Below are positions 37,143 to 46,909 of a stretch of 64,000 nucleotides of DNA, piece after piece. The stretch is from Bacillota bacterium. Its GTDB lineage: Bacteria; Bacillota_A; Clostridia; Lachnospirales; Lachnospiraceae. The number at the start of each line of letters is the position of its first letter. Position 1 is the first letter of the stretch. The stretch is from contig JAEZTQ010000017.1 in assembly GCA_023443625.1 (NCBI GenBank), forward strand, positions 245,997 to 309,996, in the 5' to 3' direction. Below the pieces are notes generated by a model. The model had not been told where the DNA came from, ran no database searches, and worked only from the letters and a program-made list of their open reading frames with translations. The position numbers and the translations under genes are program-made.

Positions 37143-38177
37143 ATGATTAACTATATGGAGATCAAGGATTTATTAGAGAAAGAAGAATATAACTTTATTT
37201 ACACTAATCCTCGTTTGGGACGAAATATCATTTTACTTGGACTGGGTGGTAGCTATTCCTATGGAACGAATAATGACAATAGTGATCTGGATATCAGAGG
37301 TATAACCATGAATCTCAAATCGGATATACTGGGTCTGACTGAATTTGAGCAGTATGTGGATGATAAAACCGATACTGTGATATATTCTTTTAATAAGATG
37401 GTAAAGCTACTTTTGGAATGTAATCCAAATACCTGTGAAATCCTTGGGATGAAACCGGAACATTATCTAAAGTTATCAGAGATCGGTCAGGAACTGCTTG
37501 ATAACAAAGGGATTTTTTTGTCAAAGCGTGCAGCACGTTCCTTTGGAGGATATGCTAGTGCGCAGCTGCGAAGATTGCAAAATGCTCTGGCAAGGGACTC
37601 ATTTCCACAAAGTGAAAAGGAAAAACATATATTCAATTCAGTTAGGAATGCTTTAGAGGACTTTGGGAGACGATTTAATAACTTTGATTACGGTTCCATT
37701 CAACTATATATTGATAAGTCACAAAATCCAAATTTTGATACAGAGATATTTATTGATGCCAATTATACTCATTACCCATTAAGAGACTATGAAAGCATGT
37801 GGTCAGTTATGCATAATGTCGTCCGGGATTATGATAAAATCGGAAAGCGAAATAATAAAAAGGATGACAATCATTTGAATAAGCATGCTATGCATTTGAT
37901 AAGGCTATTCATGATGGCGGTTGATATCTTGGAAAAAGGTGAAATCATTACGTACCGAGAGAAAGAACATGATTTATTAAATGCTATCCGTAATGGTGAA
38001 TATCAAAGGAAAGACGGTCTTTTCTGCGATGAATTCTATAAATTGTTAGCAGACTATGAGAAGCGTTTAGAATATGCCACTGCACATACAACTTTGCCGG
38101 ATAATCCGGATATTGTTAAGGTGGAAGCCTTTGTCGAAAGAATTAATGAAAGGGTAGTTACTGGGGATATAAGATGA
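37143..38177 (+). CDS. RlaP-type nucleotidyltransferase (DNA polymerase beta superfamily)
   Basis: About 344 residues. Nucleotidyltransferase core: GGSYSYGT (35-42) for the triphosphate and SDLDIR (47-52) with two metal-binding Asp. Conserved later segments (CNPNTCEILG, SFGGYASAQLRRL, KHAMHLIRLFMMAVDILEKGEI) fit the RlaP/YcgL family (PF10127), linked in other bacteria to RNA ligase and RNA repair. AAGGAG lies close (3 bases) to ATG 37143 and 15 bases from ATG 37155, so the start is uncertain by four codons. It overlaps the next nucleotidyltransferase by four bases. Substrate unknown; it may modify RNA or act as a toxin-like effector. Confidence 0.8.
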   Translation: MINYMEIKDLLEKEEYNFIYTNPRLGRNIILLGLGGSYSYGTNNDNSDLDIRGITMNLKSDILGLTEFEQYVDDKTDTVIYSFNKMVKLLLECNPNTCEILGMKPEHYLKLSEIGQELLDNKGIFLSKRAARSFGGYASAQLRRLQNALARDSFPQSEKEKHIFNSVRNALEDFGRRFNNFDYGSIQLYIDKSQNPNFDTEIFIDANYTHYPLRDYESMWSVMHNVVRDYDKIGKRNNKKDDNHLNKHAMHLIRLFMMAVDILEKGEIITYREKEHDLLNAIRNGEYQRKDGLFCDEFYKLLADYEKRLEYATAHTTLPDNPDIVKVEAFVERINERVVTGDIR

Positions 38178-38935
38178 TTAATATAAATAAAGTGATTGAC
38201 AATAAGCTTAAGGAGATAGAAGAGAAGGATAATGTGAAGATTTTGCATGCCGTAGAATCAGGAAGCCGTGCATGGGGTTTTGCTTCACCGGATAGTGATT
38301 ATGATGTCCGATTTATCTATGTACGGAAAAAGGATGATTACCTTTCCTTAAAAGAAAAACGTGATGTTATTGAATGGCAGCTGGATGAAACACTTGATAT
38401 CAATGGCTGGGACCTAAAAAAAGCATTAAAGCATTTCCATAAGTCAAATGCAACTTTATTTGAATGGAGCAATTCCCCAATCGTTTATCATACAACAAAA
38501 GAGTGGCAGGAGATATATGAGGTTGCAAAGAATTATTTTTCTATAAAATCATCTATGTATCATTATTATGGTACGGCGAATGGGAATTTCCTTGAGTATC
38601 TACAGGAGACTGATGTTAAATATAAGAAGTATTTTTATGTTATACGGCCACTTTTAGCTTGCAGGTATATTAAAGAAAAGGCAGCTCCACCACCGGTTCT
38701 ATTTTCAGAACTAATGAACATGGATTTACCGTATGAAATTGAAAGAGAAATACAAAAACTACTTGTCATTAAGGCAAATACACCCGAAATCGGAAAGGGT
38801 CAACGAATAGATCTCCTGAATACTTATATCGAGACAGAGCTTATGAATTATAAGGAGTATTTGAATATGTTACGGGATGACAGGAAAGTTGAGTGGGATG
38901 AATTGGACAGTTTATTTCGCAAAATATTATTCTAA
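38174..38935 (+). CDS. Second RlaP-type nucleotidyltransferase
   Basis: 253 residues, same superfamily but divergent from its neighbour. Catalytic motifs ESGSRAWG (28-35) and DSDYDVRF (40-47) are intact; LFEWSNSPIVY and ACRYIKEKAAPPPVLFSELM are further family-like segments. The ATGA overlap with the upstream gene shows coupled translation, so the two probably form a pair with distinct roles. A bidirectional terminator separates it from the convergent recombinase gene. Confidence 0.82.
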   Translation: MININKVIDNKLKEIEEKDNVKILHAVESGSRAWGFASPDSDYDVRFIYVRKKDDYLSLKEKRDVIEWQLDETLDINGWDLKKALKHFHKSNATLFEWSNSPIVYHTTKEWQEIYEVAKNYFSIKSSMYHYYGTANGNFLEYLQETDVKYKKYFYVIRPLLACRYIKEKAAPPPVLFSELMNMDLPYEIEREIQKLLVIKANTPEIGKGQRIDLLNTYIETELMNYKEYLNMLRDDRKVEWDELDSLFRKILF

Positions 38936-38965
38936 GATAATAAATTAAGTGAGTTACAATAAAAG

Positions 38966-38997
38966 ACCCTGTGAGAGAGTTTGCCATCTCACAGGGT
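38966..38997. terminator. Bidirectional terminator between convergent genes
   Basis: Perfect 11-bp stem ACCCTGTGAGA / TCTCACAGGGT with a 10-base loop; AAAA on the left and T-rich DNA on the right serve both strands. Confidence 0.85.
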
Positions 38998-39000
38998 TAT

Positions 39001-40473
39001 TTATACTTTCCATACTATCTCTATCTCTTCCTCAAACACCATGATCTTCTCAATAAAATGACTTACAACCAGCTTTTTCTCTTCAAAGTTTAACTGGCCG
39101 AAAATGACATCCTTGAATTTGTTAGGAGCATCGGTTTTAGGGAAGGCGAGATTTTTCAGGAGATCATTACGTTTTTTGTCCAGTTTTTCGATTTCTCTAT
39201 TAATATATTTCATGGAGATATCGGAAGCTTCGGTAAGAGAAGCTATGAGTTTTTCAATCTTTTGGTCAATCTTCTCAATCTCAATTTTTTGCTTGTTTTT
39301 GGATGGTGTGGGAATACACTGATTTTTGTCTAGGGTACACTCATTAATCACATTTTCTAACTCTACCTGAACAGCAGCTTCGATCTCCCCTATAGTAATA
39401 TTATAACTTCTAACATCACATAAGTGCAAGTTGGTGCGTCCGCTACAATGTAGATATAGCTTCTCATTATATTTACGGATGGCAAGTGAATAACCACATT
39501 CACCGCATTTTATGTAACCGGATAGCCAAGATAACATACCTTTCCCAGAGTTCTTTATTTGTTTATTATTATCCAACTTATACTGGCATTTTAACCAAAT
39601 ATCTGCTGGGATGATACCGGGAAAGTTAGTGAGTGAAACCACATGATTTTCTAGCTTGGTATACTTTCTGTCAGAAGAGGATCTTCTTCCAACAATATGA
39701 GCGGAAGTCTCTCCGGTATATAAATCAACTGAGTTGGAAAAGGTGATACCTTTTCCTTTGTAGTATTTATATACATCTGCTGTAGCTTCTACATAGACAG
39801 GATTATGTAGGATTCTTGATATGGCAACATTATCCCAAGTCTTACGTTTCATACATGAGATCCCTTCCTCGGATAATTCCTTTGCAATCAGACCAAGAGA
39901 TACATTTTCTACGGAATACTCAAAAAATATTCTTTTTACTATTTCCATATCGTTATTAGGAATAAGGGTGGGAACCTTTTTACCATCTTCGTTAGTCGTT
40001 TTCGAATTATCAAATCCAAGTGGTGCAGGTCCACCTGGCCAGTTACCATGCTTAATTCGGGAATAGTAATTATCCTTAACACGTTCCGCAATTGTTTCTC
40101 TTTCTAGTTGTGCAAAGACCATAATAATATGGAGCATAGCTCTACCCATAGGGGTAGAAGTATCGAATTTTTCGTTTATAGAAATAAACTCAACATTACG
40201 TTCTTGAAATTTCGCCCATGCCTGCCCGAAATCAGCGATTGAACGGCTAAAACGATCTAAACGGTAAACTACTACCTTATTGATTGACCCATCCTTCACA
40301 TCTTTCATTAACTGTTCGAATTTCGGACGGTTTGTATTCTTTCCACTGAACCCTTTATCTGAATAGATTTTGGTAGCCTCAGTGCCACATTCCTTTTTGC
40401 ACATATCAATCTGACTTTCAATGGAAATACTATCTTTTTTATCTACTGATTGCCTTGCGTAGATAGCGATCAC
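39001..40473 (-). CDS. Large serine recombinase (site-specific integrase)
   Basis: 490-residue integrase of the element. N-terminal resolvase domain with nucleophile Ser9 (IYARQS) and YRLDRFSRS arginine motif; a Recombinase domain (~160-270); a zinc ribbon (CGECGYSL...LHCSGRTNLHLC) interrupted by a coiled coil (~370-430), the layout of large serine integrases. I chose GTG 40473, with GGAGG 8 bases upstream; an earlier GTG at 40482 lies inside that ribosome site. It recognises attP/attB and cuts with a two-base overlap, matching the GAT junction seen at both ends. It follows two small genes in the same orientation. Confidence 0.92.
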   Translation of the reverse strand: MIAIYARQSVDKKDSISIESQIDMCKKECGTEATKIYSDKGFSGKNTNRPKFEQLMKDVKDGSINKVVVYRLDRFSRSIADFGQAWAKFQERNVEFISINEKFDTSTPMGRAMLHIIMVFAQLERETIAERVKDNYYSRIKHGNWPGGPAPLGFDNSKTTNEDGKKVPTLIPNNDMEIVKRIFFEYSVENVSLGLIAKELSEEGISCMKRKTWDNVAISRILHNPVYVEATADVYKYYKGKGITFSNSVDLYTGETSAHIVGRRSSSDRKYTKLENHVVSLTNFPGIIPADIWLKCQYKLDNNKQIKNSGKGMLSWLSGYIKCGECGYSLAIRKYNEKLYLHCSGRTNLHLCDVRSYNITIGEIEAAVQVELENVINECTLDKNQCIPTPSKNKQKIEIEKIDQKIEKLIASLTEASDISMKYINREIEKLDKKRNDLLKNLAFPKTDAPNKFKDVIFGQLNFEEKKLVVSHFIEKIMVFEEEIEIVWKV

Positions 40474-40513
40474 CGAGACCACCTCCTTCCTTCTTTAAAT
40501 AAGTATGTGCTTA

Positions 40514-40654
40514 TCACTTGACCTTACTATTAACAATATTTGTGTCAGGCTCAATCTTATTAATTGAACGGAAAATGATTGTATATGCCTGATTAATACG
40601 TTTCACTCTATCTGAGTTTTTTATGTAATTAGGTCTCTTATTCACTACCTTCAT
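40514..40654 (-). CDS. Small protein upstream of the serine recombinase
   Basis: 46-residue basic protein (MKVVNKRPNYIKNSDRVKRI... ends VNSKVK) with a strong AAGGAGG site 7 bases before ATG 40654 and 41 bases ahead of the recombinase start. Position and size suggest a recombinase accessory or directionality-type factor, but no family is recognised. Confidence 0.65.
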   Translation of the reverse strand: MKVVNKRPNYIKNSDRVKRINQAYTIIFRSINKIEPDTNIVNSKVK

Positions 40655-40747
40655 AAAATTACCTCCTTGTCTGTTCATTACTATAATATGCAACCCAAAA
40701 CTGCTATTATTACTGCAGTTTCGACTGGTTGTCCAATAATTCTTTCA

Positions 40748-40930
40748 CTAAATTTTGAAATCACCGAGGGCAGGAATTACTGCAGTGATTGTTTTTACAT
40801 CAGTAAGACTTCCATCATGGTTTTCGAACTGGCTGATAATAACGCATTCCCTTTTACGAAGAGAATTTAGAACACCTTCCATCCTGTCGCTTTTGCTAAA
40901 GCCTTCGATTTTAAGTTTTCTTTTATCCAT
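40748..40930 (-). CDS. Small hypothetical protein
   Basis: 60-residue basic protein (MDKRKLKIEGFSKSDRMEGVL...) in line with the recombinase genes. The ribosome site is weak (GGGTGGG). Between it and the 46-residue gene a hairpin AAACTGC/GCAGTTT (40698-40721) and an 11-base repeat ATTACTGCAGT (40709, 40776) occur. Family unknown; moderately likely to be real. Confidence 0.45.
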   Translation of the reverse strand: MDKRKLKIEGFSKSDRMEGVLNSLRKRECVIISQFENHDGSLTDVKTITAVIPALGDFKI

Positions 40931-41085
40931 AAACCCACCCTATTCCAGAAAAGTATTTTATTGTCACGAATACTATAAACGATTTAGTTTATGATTTCAT
41001 TGGTGAAACAGAAGACTATTCTGATACATTTTTCCATTGTTATTCTGATAGAAAAAAAGACAACCCATGACCTGAGTTGTCTAGT

Positions 41086-41613
41086 CTATATTTCTCTTAA
41101 ATATACTTGTGAACCAGTACAAAAGGATACAAGGCCTCCTTCGCGCAAACTTAGATAGTCGGTATCATCTCCAATAATAATATGGTCAATTAATGGAATA
41201 CCTAATAATTCACCGACATCTATCAGCCTTTTCGTAACGGCTATATCTTCTTTTGATGGAGTGGGATCACCGCTCAGATGATTATGAAATATCATAATAT
41301 GTACGGCATTTGATAGAATGGCATTCTTAAATATCTCTCTTGGTGAAACAATGCATGTATTGACGCTACCTACTGCAGCAATCTCTAAAGATAAGGGGTT
41401 ACACTTCGCATCAAGTGCTGCTACAATAAGCATTTCCCGATCAGCATTAGCAAATAGTTCTCTGGCTAAATTGGCTGCCAGAGTAGGGGTATTAATCTGC
41501 CTTGCTCCATAGAGCATAGTTCTTTCTTTGATTACGGCAGTCTTGATTATACTTACACGTTTTCTTGGTGCGGGCTTCCTTGTTAACTCACTAATTTGAT
41601 TTACTTCAAGCAT
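41086..41613 (-). CDS. RadC-like JAB/MPN-domain protein
   Basis: 175 residues, mostly the RadC JAB domain with a complete JAMM zinc motif: His110, His112, Ser120 and Asp123 in HNHLSGDPTPSKED. It lacks the N-terminal helix-hairpin-helix of chromosomal RadC. Such short RadC proteins are common passengers of mobile elements; the function is not established despite the historical DNA-repair name. ATG 41613 has GGAGG 8 bases upstream. Confidence 0.88.
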   Translation of the reverse strand: MLEVNQISELTRKPAPRKRVSIIKTAVIKERTMLYGARQINTPTLAANLARELFANADREMLIVAALDAKCNPLSLEIAAVGSVNTCIVSPREIFKNAILSNAVHIMIFHNHLSGDPTPSKEDIAVTKRLIDVGELLGIPLIDHIIIGDDTDYLSLREGGLVSFCTGSQVYLREI

Positions 41614-42012
41614 AATTCTACCTCCATGAACTCTATTAATATACTTCAGAGGTATAATATATAATTATGAAATTACAAATTTGCATTAATTGATATGATA
41701 TCGCTCAATTCTATGAGCCGCTGTGAACGGACACCGCTTGCCGTGGCACTATTATAATATATAATTGAAATAAAAATGATAATCAGATTTAGCAAAAAGA
41801 GTAGTAGGGTTATATAATCCTTAAAATATAAAGAGAGTTTTAGTATAATATGTAAATAAATAATAAATCTTGTTGATACTTATTCACCAAAAGGATACAA
41901 TATAAAGTAACAAGTTATTGGGTGATTTTTATAAATATTTGTTTGGAATTGAATGTAGACCTAGAGGGTCTTGATAAGATATAAGGAATAAATACCATGG
42001 AGAGAATACTAT
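41614..42012. other. Intergenic region between radC-like and mod genes
   Basis: Divergent promoter region, very AT-rich, no gene seen. A GC-rich block with imperfect dyad symmetry at 41711-41752 (GAGCCGCTGTGAACGG ... GCTTGCCGTGGCAC) stands out and resembles the block at 1131-1167. Several TATAAT-like boxes occur (for example within TTAGTATAATATG near 41845), giving no single certain promoter. Confidence 0.4.
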
Positions 42013-43773
42013 ATGAGTAAAAACATATCAAAGCAAAAAAGAAATGATTTAATAGAAAAAATAAAAGAAATTCGTAATTATATTTCATCTGTCCCACAGG
42101 ATGAAGAAACTAATAATATTCTATCTTACCTATGTGAGATTGAAAAAGACATAGATGGTAAAAAATATGGTCTTGTATTTGAAGAGCATCGAGAGATTAT
42201 TGATGATATACTTGATTCTCATACCCCGATACTTGTAGAAGATAAGGAGTTATTTATTGATAATGGTGAGAAAATGAATTTTCTTATTGAAGGAGATAAT
42301 TTAGCTTCATTACAATTAATGGAAAAAACACATAAAGGTAAGATTGACCTTATTTATATAGATCCTCCGTACAATACTTTAAAAGAAGGATTTACATACT
42401 CTGATGCATTAGTAGATAGTAATGATACTTTTCGACATTCAAAATGGTTGTCATTTATGAATCAACGTTTAATTATTGCAAAAAAAATCCTTTCTAAAAG
42501 AGGTGTAATATATATAAGTGTAGACGAAAATGAATTTGCCCAATTAAAATTATTGCTAGATAATATATTGGGAGAAGAAAACTTTATTGAATGTTTAGTA
42601 TGGAATAAGAGGGTTCCTAAAAATGATAAAGGAATTGGAAATATTCATGAATATATTTTACTATATTCAAAGAATAGCGATTTTAAATACAAATTTATGA
42701 TGGCGAAAGATGGATTAGATGATGTTGAAGCTCTCATGATTGAGTGTAAGAAGAAAAAAATGTCCATACAAGAAACAGAAGAAAAGTTAAGGCAGCTATA
42801 TAAGAAGAAATCGTATGATAGGGCTATAACGTTATATAATGCGGTTGATAATAATTATCGTGTATGGGGAAAAATTAATATGAGTTGGCCTAATGGAAAT
42901 ACATTTGGTCCAAGGTATGATGTATTACATCCAATAACTCTTAAGCCTGTAAATGTACCAGATAGAGGTTGGAGATGGAGTGAGGAAACTTTTAATAAAA
43001 CAGTAGATTATAGCAAGATACAAAAACGCCATGATGGCAGTTATATGTGCGGTGGTATATGGTTTTCTAAAGATGAAAATATGCAACCTAGTTCAATTAA
43101 ATATTTAGATGAAGTGGATCGAATGCTTTTACGTTCTATAATCAGTCTTAAAAGTGATGGCGGCATAGAACTTGAAAAGTATTTTGGGGAAAAGAGTGTA
43201 TTTGCCTATCCAAAACCCGTTGAATTATTGAAATTATTAATTGATGCAATTACATACGATAATAAAAACTGTATAGTATTAGATTTTTTTGCTGGCTCGG
43301 GGACAACTGCACAAGCAGTAATGCAAGTAAATGCAGAAGACGAAGGAAATCGTAGTTTCATTCTTGTCACAAACAACGAAAATAATATTTGTCGTGATAT
43401 GACATATGAACGAATAAAGCGAGTCATAGCAAAAGAGGGCTATGATGCAAGTTTGAAATATTATAAGGTTGACTATGTTGAAACCAACCACAAAATGTAT
43501 TATGAGTATGCAGATGAACTTTTATATTATACCCGAGCATTAGTAGAGTTGGAAAACGGAATAAGCTTTACTAAGAGTTCTTCTGTAGCTTTAGCACTAA
43601 CAGAAGAGGAATCAGATGCTTTTATAAATAACTTATCTGATGATAATAATTGGGAAGCCTTATATCTCGGTCATGATATACTATTGTCAGGTGAACAGGA
43701 AGAAATCCTTAAAAAATATAAAATAAAAATAAACGTAATACCAAATTACTATTATAAAGAATTGGAGAGTTGA
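42013..43773 (+). CDS. mod: Type III restriction-modification methyltransferase (Mod)
   Basis: 586-residue N6-adenine DNA methyltransferase of the beta class: DPPY (117-120) precedes the AdoMet motif FAGSGTT (426-432), with the target-recognition region between them. It methylates and recognises the target site, and with Res forms the restriction complex. GGAG lies about 10 bases before the ATG. One base separates its stop from the res start codon. The recognition site cannot be inferred. The gene is more AT-rich than the flanking chromosome, consistent with acquisition. Confidence 0.92.
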   Translation: MSKNISKQKRNDLIEKIKEIRNYISSVPQDEETNNILSYLCEIEKDIDGKKYGLVFEEHREIIDDILDSHTPILVEDKELFIDNGEKMNFLIEGDNLASLQLMEKTHKGKIDLIYIDPPYNTLKEGFTYSDALVDSNDTFRHSKWLSFMNQRLIIAKKILSKRGVIYISVDENEFAQLKLLLDNILGEENFIECLVWNKRVPKNDKGIGNIHEYILLYSKNSDFKYKFMMAKDGLDDVEALMIECKKKKMSIQETEEKLRQLYKKKSYDRAITLYNAVDNNYRVWGKINMSWPNGNTFGPRYDVLHPITLKPVNVPDRGWRWSEETFNKTVDYSKIQKRHDGSYMCGGIWFSKDENMQPSSIKYLDEVDRMLLRSIISLKSDGGIELEKYFGEKSVFAYPKPVELLKLLIDAITYDNKNCIVLDFFAGSGTTAQAVMQVNAEDEGNRSFILVTNNENNICRDMTYERIKRVIAKEGYDASLKYYKVDYVETNHKMYYEYADELLYYTRALVELENGISFTKSSSVALALTEEESDAFINNLSDDNNWEALYLGHDILLSGEQEEILKKYKIKINVIPNYYYKELES

Positions 43774-43774
43774 A

Positions 43775-45970
43775 ATGAATATTACATTAGCTAATTTTCA
43801 AATAAAAGCCATTTCAAGCTTAATAGATGCGATGCAATCAGATAAAAAGGAAATTATATTGAAAAGTTGTACAGGTAGCGGTAAAACAATTATTCTTACT
43901 CATTTTATGGATGAATTTACTAAGGGATTCGATAAGGTTGTATTTATATGGTTAACACCTGGCAAAGGTAACCTTGAAGAACAGAGCAAAGAGAAAATGG
44001 ATAGATATATACACGGAAGTCAGACAAAACTCCTTTGCGATGTTATGACTAGTGGTTTTGAAGAAAATGATTGTTGCTTCATTAACTGGGAAAAACTAAC
44101 TAAGAAAGGGAATAATGCGCTCAAAGACAGCGAACTTACAAATTTTCTTGATCATATAAAATATGCTCTTGATGATGGGATATCTTTCAAAATAATTGTG
44201 GACGAATCACATCAAAATGATACTATTAAGGCTGATGAAATAATAAGTTACTTTAAAACAGATAAAATCATTCGTTGTTCTGCGACCCCCAAAAGCTATA
44301 AAAATGCATTTCTGATTGAAGTACCTGAAGAAGATGTAATAGCAGAGGGGTTAATTAAAAAGCTCCTAATTATTAACGAAAACTTTAACCAAAGTATCAG
44401 TGTAGACGACCAAGTATCTTACTTACTTGATAAAGCAATCCTAAAACAACGAGAAATTCATTCGGAATTTTTGCAACGTAAAATAGATGTAAATCCATTA
44501 ATTATAATTCAGCTCCCAAATAAATCCGATGTATTACTCGAAAGAGTAGAATTATATTTGATAACAAAGGGTATTACATATGAAAATAATCAATTAGCGG
44601 TTTGGCTCTCTGATAAGAAACAAAATCTAGAGAATATTTCTGAAGTTAATGCGGAACCGATTGCAGTGATTATAAAGCAAGCTGTAGCTACCGGTTGGGA
44701 TTGTCCTCGCTCACAAATTTTAGTAAAACTTCGTGATAATATGAATGAAATATTTGAAATACAAACAATAGGCAGAATAAGGCGAATGCCCGAGGCAAAG
44801 CATTATGAATGCGATCTTCTTGATTATTGTTATTTATATACATTTGATGATAAATTTACAGAAAGTATTAAATTGAGCTTAGGTAAAGGTGCGCTCGACG
44901 CAGTTAAATTATTTCTTAAGCCGGAACATAGAAAATTTACTATTGTTAGTGAGTATAAAACTAATGTACCATTTCCAAGAGATGCAAAACTTGCCATGCA
45001 AGTTATACGAAAATATTTTGAGACCAAATATGGTATTAATGGGAGGACAATTGAAAATAAAATAAAGTTAGAGGCTTATGGATATAACTTTAGCTCTGAG
45101 ATAGTTGAATATACTAAATCGGGAGCTATATCCAAGCTATCTAAAGAGTTATTTAATGAGTTGAATGAAATTTCAATTTATGAGGTTTTAAATACCCATA
45201 AACATGGTAAAGAATATCACCATTGTATAGCTGAGATAGGTTTGAAAATTAGTTTAGAATATAATAGTATTAATGCAATTATGAGAAAATTATTTCTTAA
45301 AGATTTAAAATGCGATAGCAAAATACTATCATTGGAAACGAGATCATTGTACTCATTTATTATTAATAACAAAGATCTATTGGCATGTGATGTACGTGAA
45401 GCAATGTCATCTGAAACAGCTCAAATTAATATTAAAATTAATAGTATAACTGAGAAGCCAATTTCTTTTCCTTTAGAATATATCTTTACTTATGATAGTA
45501 CAGCAAAATCACAGACAGAAATGAAAAAAAATGTATATAAGGGGTATCTGTCTTCTGCTGAAGTAAGATCAGCTTCTGAAAAATATTTTGAAATATTTTG
45601 TGAGAATAGTGATAAAATACAATGGTTCTATAAAAATGGAGATAAAGGTATAGAGTATTTTTCTATAGTATATGAGGACAATTTTGGAAAACAAAAATCA
45701 TTTTATCCAGATTATATTCTTGGCACAGATACTGGAGAAACATGGATAATAGAAACAAAAGGTGGATTTTCAAAATCTGGTGAGAGTGAGAATATCGATA
45801 AATTTACAGCGAAGAAGTTTGCTATCTTAATGAAGTATCTAAGGAGATATAACCTTAAGGGTGGAATCGTTCGTCAAGATAAACAAAGTTTAGAATTATG
45901 TATTTGTACCAAGGAGTATTCGGAAGATATTAAAAGTGATGCGTGGATGCTATTACGCGATGTACTATAA
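43775..45970 (+). CDS. res: Type III restriction enzyme helicase-nuclease (Res)
   Basis: 731-residue SF2 translocase plus nuclease. Walker A SCTGSGKT (~residues 31-38), DESH box in IIVDESHQND, SATPK motif, helicase motif VI in QTIGRIRRMP, and a C-terminal PD-(D/E)XK endonuclease (PDYILGTDTGETWIIETKG). This is shorter than classic ~950-residue Res subunits but complete in motifs. GGAG lies 7 bases before the ATG. It cleaves unmethylated DNA in an ATP-dependent way together with Mod. Followed 18 bases later by the unknown two-gene cassette, probably in the same transcript. Confidence 0.9.
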   Translation: MNITLANFQIKAISSLIDAMQSDKKEIILKSCTGSGKTIILTHFMDEFTKGFDKVVFIWLTPGKGNLEEQSKEKMDRYIHGSQTKLLCDVMTSGFEENDCCFINWEKLTKKGNNALKDSELTNFLDHIKYALDDGISFKIIVDESHQNDTIKADEIISYFKTDKIIRCSATPKSYKNAFLIEVPEEDVIAEGLIKKLLIINENFNQSISVDDQVSYLLDKAILKQREIHSEFLQRKIDVNPLIIIQLPNKSDVLLERVELYLITKGITYENNQLAVWLSDKKQNLENISEVNAEPIAVIIKQAVATGWDCPRSQILVKLRDNMNEIFEIQTIGRIRRMPEAKHYECDLLDYCYLYTFDDKFTESIKLSLGKGALDAVKLFLKPEHRKFTIVSEYKTNVPFPRDAKLAMQVIRKYFETKYGINGRTIENKIKLEAYGYNFSSEIVEYTKSGAISKLSKELFNELNEISIYEVLNTHKHGKEYHHCIAEIGLKISLEYNSINAIMRKLFLKDLKCDSKILSLETRSLYSFIINNKDLLACDVREAMSSETAQINIKINSITEKPISFPLEYIFTYDSTAKSQTEMKKNVYKGYLSSAEVRSASEKYFEIFCENSDKIQWFYKNGDKGIEYFSIVYEDNFGKQKSFYPDYILGTDTGETWIIETKGGFSKSGESENIDKFTAKKFAILMKYLRRYNLKGGIVRQDKQSLELCICTKEYSEDIKSDAWMLLRDVL

Positions 45971-45988
45971 TTTGTTTGGAGGTTAATT

Positions 45989-46906
45989 ATGAGCAAACAG
46001 GATGACAAAAAGAATGTTCCCATATATATTTATTATCTGTCTATAAGTAAACGGAAAGATAATACAGACGATTCGGTTTATGATATTTCTCAAATTGTGG
46101 ATGTATTTGCAAAGCTGCTATTCTATATTTGTGAAAAAGATTTAATATCGAGAACGATAAAGCAGGAACATTTGGAAAAAGCTGTTTGGCTTGATTCATT
46201 CGAAGACTTAAATGATGGAAATTTTAATATGATATTTAAATCTGCTAAGTATAATCATGTAAGACAAGAAATTGATACTGATACAATGGAAAGGCTTGGT
46301 GTACGTAAAAGACAGCAGGATGGTGAAGAGGAAAAAACACACTTATGTATACGTCTGGGTAAAGGTCAGCAGAGATTTTTGTCTGTTCATGAAAGTAATC
46401 ATTATGGGATTTCAATAAAATGTATAATTGATTATTTAAACGAACAATTCAAAATATTTAATGAAGAGAAAGATGATAAATATCATTATGAACTTACATA
46501 TGAAATTATGCCAGGAGATGATTTTTTATTATCACTTAAAAAAGCCAAAAATATATCCTTGTTAAGATTAACTGTCAGTAAAGATGATTTGCCAAATGAG
46601 TTTTTAAGATTTGCTGGTCGCGATGATATTGGAGAAGATGTCGATATATGCATTAAAAGACCATCAAAAACTTCTAAATTTCCTGAAAATTTGATCAAAA
46701 CATATTATGAAGATATGCAAGGAGATAGTAAGATTAAGAAGATAGTTGCTAAAGGTATAAGTAATTCGGGAAACTTTGAGGCTGCTACTGATTTAATCAA
46801 AATGAAACATTATTTAAATGTAAGAGAGGTAAATGTCACTAACGAAGTTGATAGTAGTCATTTTTTTGATGAGGCACAAAAATTTATTGAAGAAATGAGG
46901 GGGTAA
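45989..46906 (+). CDS. Unknown soluble protein next to type III RM
   Basis: 305-residue charged protein without signal peptide or membrane helices; I do not recognise its family. The N-terminus is beta-like (VPIYIYYLSISKR), the middle contains IRLGKGQQRFLSVHESNHYGISIKCIIDYLNEQF, and the C-terminus is Lys/Glu rich. TTGGAGG lies about 9 bases before the ATG. It is 18 bases after res and 3 bases before the membrane protein gene, so the four genes are likely one operon. A cytosolic sensor next to a small membrane effector is a common defence layout, but this role is only inferred from context. Confidence 0.7.
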   Translation: MSKQDDKKNVPIYIYYLSISKRKDNTDDSVYDISQIVDVFAKLLFYICEKDLISRTIKQEHLEKAVWLDSFEDLNDGNFNMIFKSAKYNHVRQEIDTDTMERLGVRKRQQDGEEEKTHLCIRLGKGQQRFLSVHESNHYGISIKCIIDYLNEQFKIFNEEKDDKYHYELTYEIMPGDDFLLSLKKAKNISLLRLTVSKDDLPNEFLRFAGRDDIGEDVDICIKRPSKTSKFPENLIKTYYEDMQGDSKIKKIVAKGISNSGNFEAATDLIKMKHYLNVREVNVTNEVDSSHFFDEAQKFIEEMRG

Positions 46907-46909
46907 AGT

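Noticed and set aside
40667..40994. Plus-strand open frames opposite the small genes near the recombinase
   Set aside because: They are antisense overlaps without ribosome sites, while the minus-strand frames fit the recombinase transcription direction and one has a strong ribosome site.
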